DNA of 64,000 bases from Microbacterium hydrocarbonoxydans. Lineage in GTDB: Bacteria > Actinomycetota > Actinomycetes > Actinomycetales > Microbacteriaceae. Position numbers and translations under genes: made by a program. The notes beneath the pieces were generated by a model. That model had not been told where the DNA came from. It saw only the letters and a program-made list of their open reading frames with translations, and made no database searches. Location: contig NZ_JYJB01000007.1 of NCBI RefSeq assembly GCF_000956475.1, positions 124,001 through 188,000 of the forward strand, written 5' to 3'. Of this stretch, positions 50,757-59,440 are shown in pieces (the stretch's first letter is position 1; every line of letters starts with the position of its first letter).

Positions 50757-51596
50757 ATGACCGGCAACGTATGGTTCATCACCGGCGCAGGGCGAGGACT
50801 GGGTATCGACATCGCGCGATCGGCTCTCGCGGCGGGGCATTCGGTCGTCGCGACAGGCAGGGACGCTGCCCGCGTGGAGCAGGCGGTCGGCGCCCACGAG
50901 AACCTCTTCGCCGTAGCCCTCGACATCACCGATCCTTCCGCCGCCGAGCGGGCAGCCGCCGCAGCGGTCGATCGGTTCGGGCGTATCGACGTGCTCGTCA
51001 ACAACGCGGGCAACTTCTACGCCGGCTTCTTCGAGATCCTCAGCGACGAGCAGTTCCGCGCCCAGATGGAGACGAACTTCTTCGGCCCGCTCAGCGTCAC
51101 CCGTGCCGTCCTTCCCGTCATGCGCGAACAGCGCTCGGGACAGGTGATCACAGTCACCTCCACGGCGGGTCTGGTCGGCGGGGAGTTCACCTCGGCGTAC
51201 GCGGCATCGAAGTTCGCTCTCGAAGGGTGGATGGAGTCCCTCGCCCCTGAGGTCGCCCCCTTCGGGATCGAGGCCATGACGGTGGAACCCGGCTTCTTCC
51301 GCACCGAGCTGCTCGTCGAAGGCTTCTCCACGACCTGGCCTGCGCTCGACATCGCCGACTATGCGGAGCGCACGTCGCAGACCATCGAGACGTGGAAGGG
51401 CATGAACGGCCAGCAGGTGGGCGACCCCCGCAAGCTCGCCGATGCACTCGTCGCGATCTCGGACTCGCCGTCTCTTCCGCCGCGCTTCGCCGCCGGAGCA
51501 GACGCGATGGGCGCGATCGAAGCCAAGCTCGCCACCATCCAGCGCCAGATCGACGCATACCGCGATCTGTCGGCATCCCTCTCCCACGACGCGTAG
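50757..51596 (+). CDS. SDR family oxidoreductase (classical)
   Basis: A 279-residue classical short-chain dehydrogenase: FITGAGRGLGIDIAR (residues 7-21), NNAG(NF), catalytic Ser in VTSTAGLVG and YAASK (the YxxxK motif) about residue 150. It lacks the acidic cofactor-choosing residue typical for NAD, so NADP is plausible. CAGGAGC precedes ATG 50757. It forms an operon with the aldo-keto reductase (26-base gap) under the MmyB-type regulator. Confidence 0.93.
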   Translation: MTGNVWFITGAGRGLGIDIARSALAAGHSVVATGRDAARVEQAVGAHENLFAVALDITDPSAAERAAAAAVDRFGRIDVLVNNAGNFYAGFFEILSDEQFRAQMETNFFGPLSVTRAVLPVMREQRSGQVITVTSTAGLVGGEFTSAYAASKFALEGWMESLAPEVAPFGIEAMTVEPGFFRTELLVEGFSTTWPALDIADYAERTSQTIETWKGMNGQQVGDPRKLADALVAISDSPSLPPRFAAGADAMGAIEAKLATIQRQIDAYRDLSASLSHDA

Positions 51597-51622
51597 ACCT
51601 GCTCGCAGGCGAAGGACACGAC

Positions 51623-52603
<981 letters not shown>

Positions 52604-52633
52604 ACGGCGGCCACGCCCGCGCGTGGACGCCGT
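52604..52633. terminator. bidirectional terminator between convergent genes
   Basis: ACGGCGGCCACGC (52604-52616) pairs with GCGTGGACGCCGT (52621-52633), one mismatch, 4-base loop. It starts right after the AKR stop and ends 7 bases before the fusion-gene stop. Confidence 0.75.
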
Positions 52634-52639
52634 CACCAC

Positions 52640-54463
52640 TCAGCCTCTGACCGCTTGAGCGTCGTGTTTCATGCGGTCGGCCCCTGCAAGCAGCTCGACG
52701 AGAGCATCTCCGTGGGTCAGCTGCGGATGATGCCCGGCACCGGGCACGGAGATCAACTCGACGTTCGACCGGGACCCCAACTGTTCCGTCGCGTCGCCGG
52801 CGAGGGGATCGTCGCTTCCCGTGACGATGCGGATCGGCCCCCTGAAGCGCCCCAGCGCGTCGCGGAGCTCGGCGCGCCACCGCTCCGACCCGGCACGCGC
52901 GAGCTGCTCGGCCGCTCGCCTGCCCGTGCGGTGCCTGAGGTCGCTGACGCTCGATTCGAGAGCGCCCGCGCTGGAATCCGATCCGGTCAGCCGACGTGAC
53001 AACCTCGTCGGATCGGTGTGCCGCAGGTACGCGGTCACGAGCGGTTTCAGTCCTGCCGTTGCACCCGCCCGAGCCTGCAGGAAGAACGGTGCGATCAGCG
53101 TGAGCGACCTGACCTGCGTCGGCATCCGGTCGGCCGCGACCACCGCCGCGGCAGCCCCGATGGAGTGGCCGATGAGATCGACAGGCATGTCGCCCAGCAC
53201 GGCGGGCAGCCACCTCTCCCAGTCCTGAATGCCGGTGCCCCCGCTGAGGCCGAGTCCGGGCAGGTCGACGGCTCGCGCGCGGATGCCCGACGCCACCTCG
53301 GCCCAGGTGTCGGCGTTGACCGGCAGACCGGGAAGGATCACCCGGTCGGATCCGGCGATGCCGAGCTCGAACGTCCTCAACCCGCCGGCGTCGACGATGC
53401 GACGGTCGCCGGTCATCGCGGCGCCGAAACGATGCGCAGCCAGATGGTCGGCCCATCGCTCGAGAGACACCCGCACGTCGGGCATCCGGATGCCGTGCCG
53501 GTCGGCCAGCTCGATCGCGGAGCCCGTCGGATAGCGGTCGGCCGACATGAAGGTGAGCGTCTCGGGATCGGCCTTCGTGATCCACTGCGGGAGTCTGGTG
53601 ATGACGCCGACCGGGATCCTCACGCGAGGAACCCTCGCGCCGAGATGCCGGCCGACGTGCGCGAGCAGGTCGGCCAGCGGCGGGGTGGCGTCGTCGAGGA
53701 TCCAATAGGCCTTGCCCGCGGCATCCGGATCGATCGCCGCTGCCGCCATGAAGGCGGCCAGATAGTCGACCGTGACGACAGGGAGGAAGGTGGTCTCGTC
53801 CCCGGGCAGCGCGGCCGCCGTGCCGTCCCACATCTGCTCGATGGTCGTGGCCAGCCCGATGTGCTGGTCGGACTCGCCCGTCGCGCTGTCGCCGATCACG
53901 CTCGACGGATTGACGACGGTCCAGGGGATGCCGTGCTCCAGAGCGCGGGCTTGGAAGATGGCGTCGGATTCCATCTTCGACGCTTCGTAGGCGCCGAGCT
54001 CCTCGTAGAGCGCGGTGCGGTGGGCGTCAGGCCAGGGAACAGCCGTGGGGTCCTGCCCGCCGACGCGGTAACCCGAGACGTGGACGACGCGCTGCAGGTG
54101 AGGGAGCGCCGCGGCGAAGGCCATGACCTTCTCGACGATGCCGACGTTCGCGCTGCGCGCCTCGTGCGCGGTCATCCCGAAGCGGTAGGAGCCGGCGCAG
54201 TTGTGGATCTCGGTGACGGATGAGAACGCCGCTGGTCCGCCCGAGACGATCTCGGCGGCTTCGAAGTCGACGATCGTCGTGCGGATGCTCCGGTTCAGGC
54301 CGTGCTCTGCGAGCCATCGCTCGACACGCACCCCGGACTCGGCCGAACGAACTGCCGCCGTGACTGTCGCGCCGGCCTCTGCAAGGGTCAGGATGAGATG
54401 CCGGCCGACCAGCCCAGAGGCGCCGAACACCAGGGCGTGGCGGGCCTCATCGCGAGGCGTCAT
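52640..54463 (-). CDS. NAD-dependent epimerase/reductase fused to alpha/beta hydrolase
   Basis: A 607-residue bifunctional protein. Residues ~8-320 form an extended SDR/epimerase domain (LVFGASGLVGRHLILTLAEAG near the start, VVHVSGYR, YEASKMESD with the Tyr-x3-Lys, and NPSSVIGD). Residues ~365-605 are an alpha/beta hydrolase: oxyanion region ILPGLPVNADTW, nucleophile elbow GHSIGAA, and acid/His near GSDDPLAGD and GAGHHPQLTHG. Its ATG overlaps the TetR stop (ATGA). The two activities may act on one substrate, for example reduction of a lactone precursor and ester hydrolysis. Confidence 0.9.
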   Translation of the reverse strand: MTPRDEARHALVFGASGLVGRHLILTLAEAGATVTAAVRSAESGVRVERWLAEHGLNRSIRTTIVDFEAAEIVSGGPAAFSSVTEIHNCAGSYRFGMTAHEARSANVGIVEKVMAFAAALPHLQRVVHVSGYRVGGQDPTAVPWPDAHRTALYEELGAYEASKMESDAIFQARALEHGIPWTVVNPSSVIGDSATGESDQHIGLATTIEQMWDGTAAALPGDETTFLPVVTVDYLAAFMAAAAIDPDAAGKAYWILDDATPPLADLLAHVGRHLGARVPRVRIPVGVITRLPQWITKADPETLTFMSADRYPTGSAIELADRHGIRMPDVRVSLERWADHLAAHRFGAAMTGDRRIVDAGGLRTFELGIAGSDRVILPGLPVNADTWAEVASGIRARAVDLPGLGLSGGTGIQDWERWLPAVLGDMPVDLIGHSIGAAAAVVAADRMPTQVRSLTLIAPFFLQARAGATAGLKPLVTAYLRHTDPTRLSRRLTGSDSSAGALESSVSDLRHRTGRRAAEQLARAGSERWRAELRDALGRFRGPIRIVTGSDDPLAGDATEQLGSRSNVELISVPGAGHHPQLTHGDALVELLAGADRMKHDAQAVRG

Positions 54464-55059
54464 CGGGTGGCTCCGACGGCCTGGATGCGCTGGTCGACGA
54501 GTTCAGCTACGACGTCGGCGGCGGAGAGCAGCGGCTGGGTGCTCTTCATGGCGCGGGACACGATCACCGCTCCCTCGATCATCGAGACGACGACAGTCGC
54601 CAGAGAGTGCGCCTCTGCGGTCTTGAGACCGCTGCCCTCGAGAAGGGCGGCGGTCGGAGCGATCCACGACTCGAACGCCGTCGCGCACGCCTGCCGCAGT
54701 CGCTCGCTCTCGGCGCCCATCTCCAGCGTGACGACGGAGACCGGGCATCCCAGACGGAAGTCGCTCTCGCCGACGATGGTCGCGAGGGTCTCGATCGCGG
54801 CGCGGGCCGCCCCGCCGGCGCTGCCCGCTGACGCCGCTGTCTCTGCGATCAGCGCCTGGAACTGCTTCGCGGCCAGGTCGACCGCGGCTACGCCGAGTCC
54901 TTCCTTGCCGTCGGGGAAGTGGAAGTAGACCGAGCCCTTGGGTGCGCCGGCGTGCTCGATCACGGCGTTCAGCCCCGTGCCGCTGTAGCCGCTGGTCTGG
55001 ATGAGTTCGAGCATGGACTCTGCGAGCCGTGCCTTGGTCAGGTCTCCCTTGGATGCCAT
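54460..55059 (-). CDS. TetR regulator of the LmrA/YxaF type
   Basis: A 199-residue regulator. HTH at about residues 20-50 (GYSGTGLNAVIEHAGAPKGSVYFHFP); its AGAPKGSVYFHFPDGKEGL is characteristic of the LmrA/YxaF/TetR_C subgroup. The C-terminal domain has GDFRLGCPVSVVTLEM, another feature of that group. It forms an operon with the fusion gene and sits behind a palindromic box matching the LmrA/YxaF operator type. Confidence 0.93.
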   Translation of the reverse strand: MASKGDLTKARLAESMLELIQTSGYSGTGLNAVIEHAGAPKGSVYFHFPDGKEGLGVAAVDLAAKQFQALIAETAASAGSAGGAARAAIETLATIVGESDFRLGCPVSVVTLEMGAESERLRQACATAFESWIAPTAALLEGSGLKTAEAHSLATVVVSMIEGAVIVSRAMKSTQPLLSAADVVAELVDQRIQAVGATR

Positions 55060-55069
55060 GACGTTAATA

Positions 55070-55083
55070 ATAGACCGGTCTAT
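55070..55083. promoter_or_regulatory. LmrA/YxaF-type operator
   Basis: ATAGACCGGTCTAT is a perfect palindrome 10 bases upstream of the TetR start, the classical box for LmrA/YxaF-type regulators (core TAGACCRGTCTA). It probably autoregulates the operon. Confidence 0.85.
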
Positions 55084-55129
55084 ATATTCTGCAAATCGGC
55101 AGGTATCTGCTGCCCGCCGCGCAAGCGGG

Positions 55130-55171
55130 GAAGCGCGTGCGGCGAAGCGCGTGCGGCGAAGCGCGTGCGGC
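55130..55171. repeat. tandem 14-mer GAAGCGCGTGCGGC x3
   Basis: Three exact head-to-tail copies (55130-55143, 55144-55157, 55158-55171) plus a fourth imperfect copy lie between the TetR operator and the SnoaL-type gene end. Confidence 0.85.
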
Positions 55172-55236
55172 GGAAGCGCGTCGTGGAGATCTGCTTCCGG
55201 GGGGCGCTACCGGCGTCCTGACGGGCGTCTCTGCTT

Positions 55237-55632
55237 TCATCGGTTCCAGTGGCGCAGCTTCTCGGGGTTGCACACCACCCACATGCCCGACCACCTGCAT
55301 GAGCGGAGCTCGCCAGTGATGACGCCGACAACCCGGTCATCCCGCACCAGCGTGAGGCCGGCGACGCCATTCACCGAAGCGACGACCGCCGTGGTTCCCG
55401 CGGTCATCAACGCCAGAAGCTCTGAGGATGCGGCGGAGCGGCCGTGGAGCGGTATCGGCGCCGTGTTCAGGTGTCCTCCACTGTCGATCACCAATGTCAC
55501 GGCTCGGTGAAGCAGGCGACGTACCGCTTGGTCATCCTTCTCGGTCAGCGCTCTCGAGAACTCCTCGATGATCGTCTCGGTGGCACCGCGATGTCGCCGG
55601 CGCAACCACGCCGGGCGAGACCTGTGGGTCAT
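55237..55632 (-). CDS. stand-alone SnoaL-like domain protein with NPEKL motif
   Basis: A 131-residue protein with a SnoaL-2-like fold, closely like the C-terminal domain of ECF41 sigma factors: it keeps the VVCNPEKLRHW terminal motif and GLTLVRDDRVVGVITG segments. Its ATG overlaps the stop codon of the sigma factor gene (ATGA), so it is a second gene in a sigma operon. It lacks any DNA-binding part. It may act as a decoy or partner for the sigma factor's own regulatory domain. Confidence 0.8.
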   Translation of the reverse strand: MTHRSRPAWLRRRHRGATETIIEEFSRALTEKDDQAVRRLLHRAVTLVIDSGGHLNTAPIPLHGRSAASSELLALMTAGTTAVVASVNGVAGLTLVRDDRVVGVITGELRSCRWSGMWVVCNPEKLRHWNR

Positions 55633-56561
55633 GCGCCGACCGCGGCGTGACGCAGCTTCTCCGGGCTCATCACCCAGAGAAGCTGCAGGATGCCGTCACT
55701 CGACGTCGTCACGGTCACCACAGTGGTGACCTGCCCGTCCTCGGTGAGGGCTGCGGCGGGTTGCCCGTTGATCTCGACCCACGCGATGCTCTTGTCCGTC
55801 CAGAAGTGGTGCGAGAACGCGGAGACGAATCTCGCCACCCTTCTCCGTCCGCTCACGGGGATGCGTGCGGCGAGCTTCACGCCGTTGCCGTCCGTGTAGC
55901 TGACGACATCGGCCGCGAAGAGCGACTCGAGTTCGCGGACATCGCCCTTCTGTGCCGCGGTCAGGAAGGCTTCGAGCAGACGTCGCTGCGCACCGGGATC
56001 GACTGTCGCCTGCTTCGCGGACGCGAGGTGTGCACGTGCTCGGCTGACCAGCTGCCGTGCACTCGCGGGGCTCGAAGAGATCACTTCGGCGATGCGCGGG
56101 TAGGGATAGGCGAATGCTTCCCGAAGGATGTACGCCGCCCGCTCGGTCGGCGTCAGCTTCTCCAGCGTGAGCAGGATCGCGAACTGCAAGGCTTCCGCAC
56201 GCTCCGCTCCGAGCGCGGGATCGTCTTCGGTGTTGACCGGCTCTGGAAGCCAGGGGCCGATGTACGTCTCGCGGCGCACCCGGGACGACTGGAGGACGTT
56301 GATCGACAGCCTGGTGACGATCGTGGTCAGGAACGCGATGGGCTCTTGCACCTTCGAGCGATCCGTGTTCTGCCAGCGGATCCAGGCTTCCTGGACGATG
56401 TCCTCCGCGTCGGCGACCGTGCTGAGCATGCGATACGCGATGCCGAACAAGCGCCGGCGGTGCGCGCCGAACGTCGTCAGCGCGTCATCCAGCTCGGTGC
56501 ACACATCACGATCTTCGTCGGCCCACGCCCGCTCGTCCAGGTTCACGTCTTCAGCGCCCAC
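55629..56561 (-). CDS. sigJ: ECF41-type RNA polymerase sigma factor (SigJ family)
   Basis: A 310-residue extracytoplasmic function sigma factor. Region 2 is at ~34-100 (LFGIAYRMLSTVADAEDIVQEAWIRW), the ECF41 hallmark WLPEP is at ~110, region 4 at ~120-190, and a C-terminal SnoaL-like domain follows with DGNGVK (variant of DGGGK) and MSPEKLRH (variant of NPDKL). In ECF41 this domain is the built-in control element in place of an anti-sigma factor. Its usual targets are COE genes (carboxymuconolactone decarboxylase, oxidoreductase, epimerase). Here a divergent NAD(P)-binding protein gene fits as target. Confidence 0.92.
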   Translation of the reverse strand: MGAEDVNLDERAWADEDRDVCTELDDALTTFGAHRRRLFGIAYRMLSTVADAEDIVQEAWIRWQNTDRSKVQEPIAFLTTIVTRLSINVLQSSRVRRETYIGPWLPEPVNTEDDPALGAERAEALQFAILLTLEKLTPTERAAYILREAFAYPYPRIAEVISSSPASARQLVSRARAHLASAKQATVDPGAQRRLLEAFLTAAQKGDVRELESLFAADVVSYTDGNGVKLAARIPVSGRRRVARFVSAFSHHFWTDKSIAWVEINGQPAAALTEDGQVTTVVTVTTSSDGILQLLWVMSPEKLRHAAVGA

Positions 56562-56794
56562 GTCCGCTCCGTTCTGAACGACGTCGGTTCATGCAGGGCC
56601 GTCCTTCAGTGAAGACCGGTGACGAAGCGGATCTGTGACGGATCGCCGAAGAGTTCTCGGACCGCCGGCTGACGTGGTGTCAGTCCGGGTAAGCCGAGCG
56701 TATACGGCGTCGTTCGCAGGTCAGCGTCGCGGTCAGCAGAACCAGCCCGAGCGAGATCAGGTCGGGCCCAGGCGGATGCAGGCTGACGAAGTGC

Positions 56795-56822
56795 TGTCAC
56801 ATCCGGCATCCCTATCCGGTCA
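56795..56822 (+). promoter_or_regulatory. candidate ECF41 promoter for the 56869 gene
   Basis: TGTCACA at 56795-56801 matches the ECF41 -35 consensus; CGGTC at 56817-56821 (consensus CGTC) follows at about the right distance (15 bases). Together they lie ~50 bases ahead of the NAD(P)-binding protein start. Confidence 0.55.
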
Positions 56823-56868
56823 GCAGTTGTGGGCACATCCTCTTGTGCCCACGAGAGGAAGGCATGAA

Positions 56869-57624
56869 ATGGCAAAGATCGTCGTCATCGGAGGCACGGG
56901 CCTCATCGGCTCGAAGGTTGTCTCGAAGCTCAACGCACACGGCCACGAGGCCATCGCGGCATCGCCGAACACCGGAGTCAACACGCTCACGGGCGAAGGC
57001 CCCGCCGACGCGCTCGCAGGCGCCGACGTCGTCGTCGACGTCTCCAACTCGCCCTCGTTCGCGCCCGACGATGTGATGGAGTTCTTCACGACGTCGACCA
57101 AGACTCTCCTCCGCGCCGAGGCCGCGGCCGGTGTGAAGCACCACGTCGCGCTCACGATCGTCGGTACCAACCGGCCCCAGAGCATTCCGTACTTCGCGGC
57201 GAAGGTCGCCCAGGAGAAGCTGATTCGCGACTCTGGAATCGACTACTCCCTGGTGCACGCCACGCAGTTCTTCGAGTTCCTCGGCAGCATCGCCGACATC
57301 TCAACCGACGGCAAAACGGTCCGGCTGCCCGGCGGGTTGGTTCAGCCCATCGCCGCGGAGGACGTCGCGACGGCCGTGGCCCGCACAGCTGCCGGCGCTC
57401 CTCAGGGCGACATCGAGATCGCTGGCCCCGAGGCGTTCGGCATGGACGAGTTCGTCCGTCGCGGCCTGGCTTTCCGCAACGACCCCCGCGAGGTCGTGCG
57501 CGACGACAGCGCGCCGTACTACGGTGCGCAGATCGAGGAGCGCACCCTGGTGCCGGTCGACGGTGCGCAGATCTTCGAGACGCGACTCGAGGACTGGCTG
57601 CCGCTCAACCCGCCCCGCAAGTAG
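56869..57624 (+). CDS. NAD(P)-binding (NmrA-like SDR) protein, likely ECF41 target
   Basis: A 251-residue atypical SDR: VIGGTGLIGSKVV near the start, then a Rossmann fold with KHHVALTIVGTNRP, YFAAKVAQEKLIRDSGIDY, typical of the NmrA/SDR_a group that lacks the full catalytic triad. Start ATG 56869 follows GAGAGGAAGG (56854-56863); an out-of-frame ATG lies 5 bases ahead. It is divergent to the ECF41 sigma gene with a matching promoter and fits the oxidoreductase/epimerase category of ECF41 targets. Confidence 0.9.
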   Translation: MAKIVVIGGTGLIGSKVVSKLNAHGHEAIAASPNTGVNTLTGEGPADALAGADVVVDVSNSPSFAPDDVMEFFTTSTKTLLRAEAAAGVKHHVALTIVGTNRPQSIPYFAAKVAQEKLIRDSGIDYSLVHATQFFEFLGSIADISTDGKTVRLPGGLVQPIAAEDVATAVARTAAGAPQGDIEIAGPEAFGMDEFVRRGLAFRNDPREVVRDDSAPYYGAQIEERTLVPVDGAQIFETRLEDWLPLNPPRK

Positions 57625-57814
57625 GCGCAGGTGGCTGCGGCTGCCTGACGCCGACAAGGCCCTCTGTGATCACACGCTCCCTGCGGGGAGTGGGATCGCA
57701 GGGGGCCGTGTCGTCTCCTGGCTTGTCGATTCCCAGTTCATCGCGGGTCACGTACTCGGCTCTTCTGAACCGACGAGATCTGAACGCGCGAACCGACCTG
57801 GCGACATAAAACTC

Positions 57815-57843
57815 TTGACACAGCATCCGCCCCGCCATAACCT
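57815..57843 (+). promoter_or_regulatory. sigma-70 type promoter TTGACA-17-TAACCT
   Basis: TTGACA (57815-57820) and TAACCT (57838-57843) with 17-base spacing is a near-consensus promoter. The expected start point, ~57850, falls at the ATG (57852) of the ArsR gene. Confidence 0.7.
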
Positions 57844-57860
57844 ACAACCAAATGGTTGTA
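57843..57860. promoter_or_regulatory. operator overlapping the ArsR start codon
   Basis: TACAACCA and TGGTTGTA form perfect 8-bp arms around AA; the ATG of the regulator is inside the right half. It also overlaps the -10 element, so the bound protein would block its own transcription. Confidence 0.75.
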
Positions 57861-58235
57861 CAAAATGAACTCAGCGAGGCGGAGGTCGACCGTGTCTTTC
57901 ACGCACTGGCGACGTCGACTCGGCGTGACATCCTGCGCCGGACGATCGAGCGCGAGCAGTCGGTCTCGACCCTGGCCTCCGAATACGACATGTCGTTCGC
58001 GGCAGTGCAGAAGCACGTCTCCGTGCTCGAAGCCGCGAACCTCATCATCAAGCGCGCCGAGGGACGCGAGCGGCTCGTCCGCGCGAACCCCGAGATGATC
58101 GCCCGCGCCAGGGCGCTCCTCGCCCGATACGAAGAGCTGTGGCGGTCGCGCATCGCCCGCCTCGACGACCTGCTGGCAGAGCCGGCACCGACTTCGACCA
58201 CCTCAGACAACGACACGAAGGAACAAGGAGCCTGA
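57852..58235 (+). CDS. ArsR family winged-helix regulator
   Basis: A 127-residue regulator: VFHALATSTRRDILRRT start, HTH in YDMSFAAVQKHVSVLEAANL, wing GRERLVRANP. No metal-binding cysteines. Its ATG lies within an operator and about 2 bases from the predicted transcription start, so translation is likely leaderless. The following SRPBCC gene starts one base after its stop and is co-transcribed. This ArsR+SRPBCC pair is often a two-gene unit in actinobacteria. Confidence 0.92.
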   Translation: MVVQNELSEAEVDRVFHALATSTRRDILRRTIEREQSVSTLASEYDMSFAAVQKHVSVLEAANLIIKRAEGRERLVRANPEMIARARALLARYEELWRSRIARLDDLLAEPAPTSTTSDNDTKEQGA

Positions 58236-58236
58236 C

Positions 58237-59229
58237 ATGCCCGTCACCGATGTCACCACAGACCCGGAGAACCTGACGATGACCATCGTCGCCGACTTCG
58301 CCGCACCCGTCGAGCGGGTGTGGAGCGCCTACAGCGACCCGCGCCAGCTCGAGCGCTTCTGGGGCCCTCCCGGGTGGCCCGCGACCTTCACCGCCTGGGA
58401 CCACACGGTCGGCGGCCGCGCGTACTACTCGCTGACCGGACCGCGCGGAGAGCGGTCCTCGGGATCGTGGGAGTTCCTGTCGATCGATGCACCGCACAGC
58501 TTCGAGGTGCTCGACTCGTTCGTCGACGACGAGGGAAAGCCGCTCGAGGGCTTCGCTCCGATGCGCATGAAGCTCTCCTTCACGCCGACGGCGGAGGGCA
58601 CCCGAATGATCGGTGAGAGCCACTTCGACTCGGTCGAGGCGCTGAACCAGGTCGTGGCGATGGGCGTGATCGAGGGCACGAAGATGGCCATGGCTCAGCT
58701 CGACGCCGTGCTGCAGGATCTGCGCGAGTTCGCGCAGGGCAAGGGCACGCAGGTCGAGCTCCTCGACGACACGCACGTGCGGATCACCCGCCTCGTGGAG
58801 GGTCCGCGCGAGCTCGTCTGGCGCGCCTACAACGAGGAGGAGCTCATGCGGCAGTGGATGCTGGGCCCCGAGGGGTGGGAGATGACCGAGTGCGTGATCG
58901 CCACCGAGCCGGGGCAGCAGCACCGCACCTCCTGGGCGCCGGTCGGCGATACCCCGGGCGAGCCGTTCGGCTTCGAGGGTGAGGTGCTGCTGGTCGACGC
59001 GCCGCGCAGGGCCGTCACCACCGAGCGGATGCAGGGCACCGACGGGCCGGAGACGCTCAACGACCTCAACCTCTACGAGGAAGACGGCGCGACGCTCATC
59101 ACCGTGCTGATCGAGTACCCCGACAAGGAGACCCGCGACATGATCCTCGCCACCGGCATGGCCGAGGGCATGGAGGCCTCGTACACCCGTCTCGAGCACG
59201 AGGTGCTCGCCCCGGCCGAGCGGTCATAA
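58237..59229 (+). CDS. two-domain SRPBCC/AHSA1 protein
   Basis: A 330-residue protein made of two AHSA1-like START domains (about 8-160 and 165-325). The first starts MTIVADFAAPVERVWSAYSDPRQ with RFWGPPGWPAT, the second at VRITRLVEGPRELVWRAYNEE with RQWMLGPEGWEMT. AAGGAG precedes ATG 58237. It is coupled to the ArsR gene. It may bind a hydrophobic ligand that controls or is controlled by the regulator. Confidence 0.92.
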   Translation: MPVTDVTTDPENLTMTIVADFAAPVERVWSAYSDPRQLERFWGPPGWPATFTAWDHTVGGRAYYSLTGPRGERSSGSWEFLSIDAPHSFEVLDSFVDDEGKPLEGFAPMRMKLSFTPTAEGTRMIGESHFDSVEALNQVVAMGVIEGTKMAMAQLDAVLQDLREFAQGKGTQVELLDDTHVRITRLVEGPRELVWRAYNEEELMRQWMLGPEGWEMTECVIATEPGQQHRTSWAPVGDTPGEPFGFEGEVLLVDAPRRAVTTERMQGTDGPETLNDLNLYEEDGATLITVLIEYPDKETRDMILATGMAEGMEASYTRLEHEVLAPAERS

Positions 59230-59254
59230 GGCCGAGCGGCCGCAACTCCGCCAC

Positions 59255-59288
59255 GAACGGGCCGGATCCTGCGGGATCCGGCCCGTTC
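59255..59288 (+). terminator. hairpin terminator after the SRPBCC gene
   Basis: A perfect 15-bp inverted repeat (59255-59269 and 59274-59288) with the 4-base loop TGCG lies 26 bases after the stop codon. Confidence 0.9.
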
Positions 59289-59440
59289 TGCGTGCGACCG
59301 AGTTCGCGAGGAACGCCGGGCGTTCATAATTCAGGAAGATCGGCGCTGACCGTGCGCATTCGGGCCGAAATAGGTCGTCTGAGCCGTGCTGATCCTGAGT
59401 TGTGAACAGCGGACCGGGCGTGCGGAGTGCGACGCCGCGA

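Noticed and set aside
55130..55171. CRISPR-like or coding repeat
   Set aside because: 14-base units without spacers; a simple tandem repeat.
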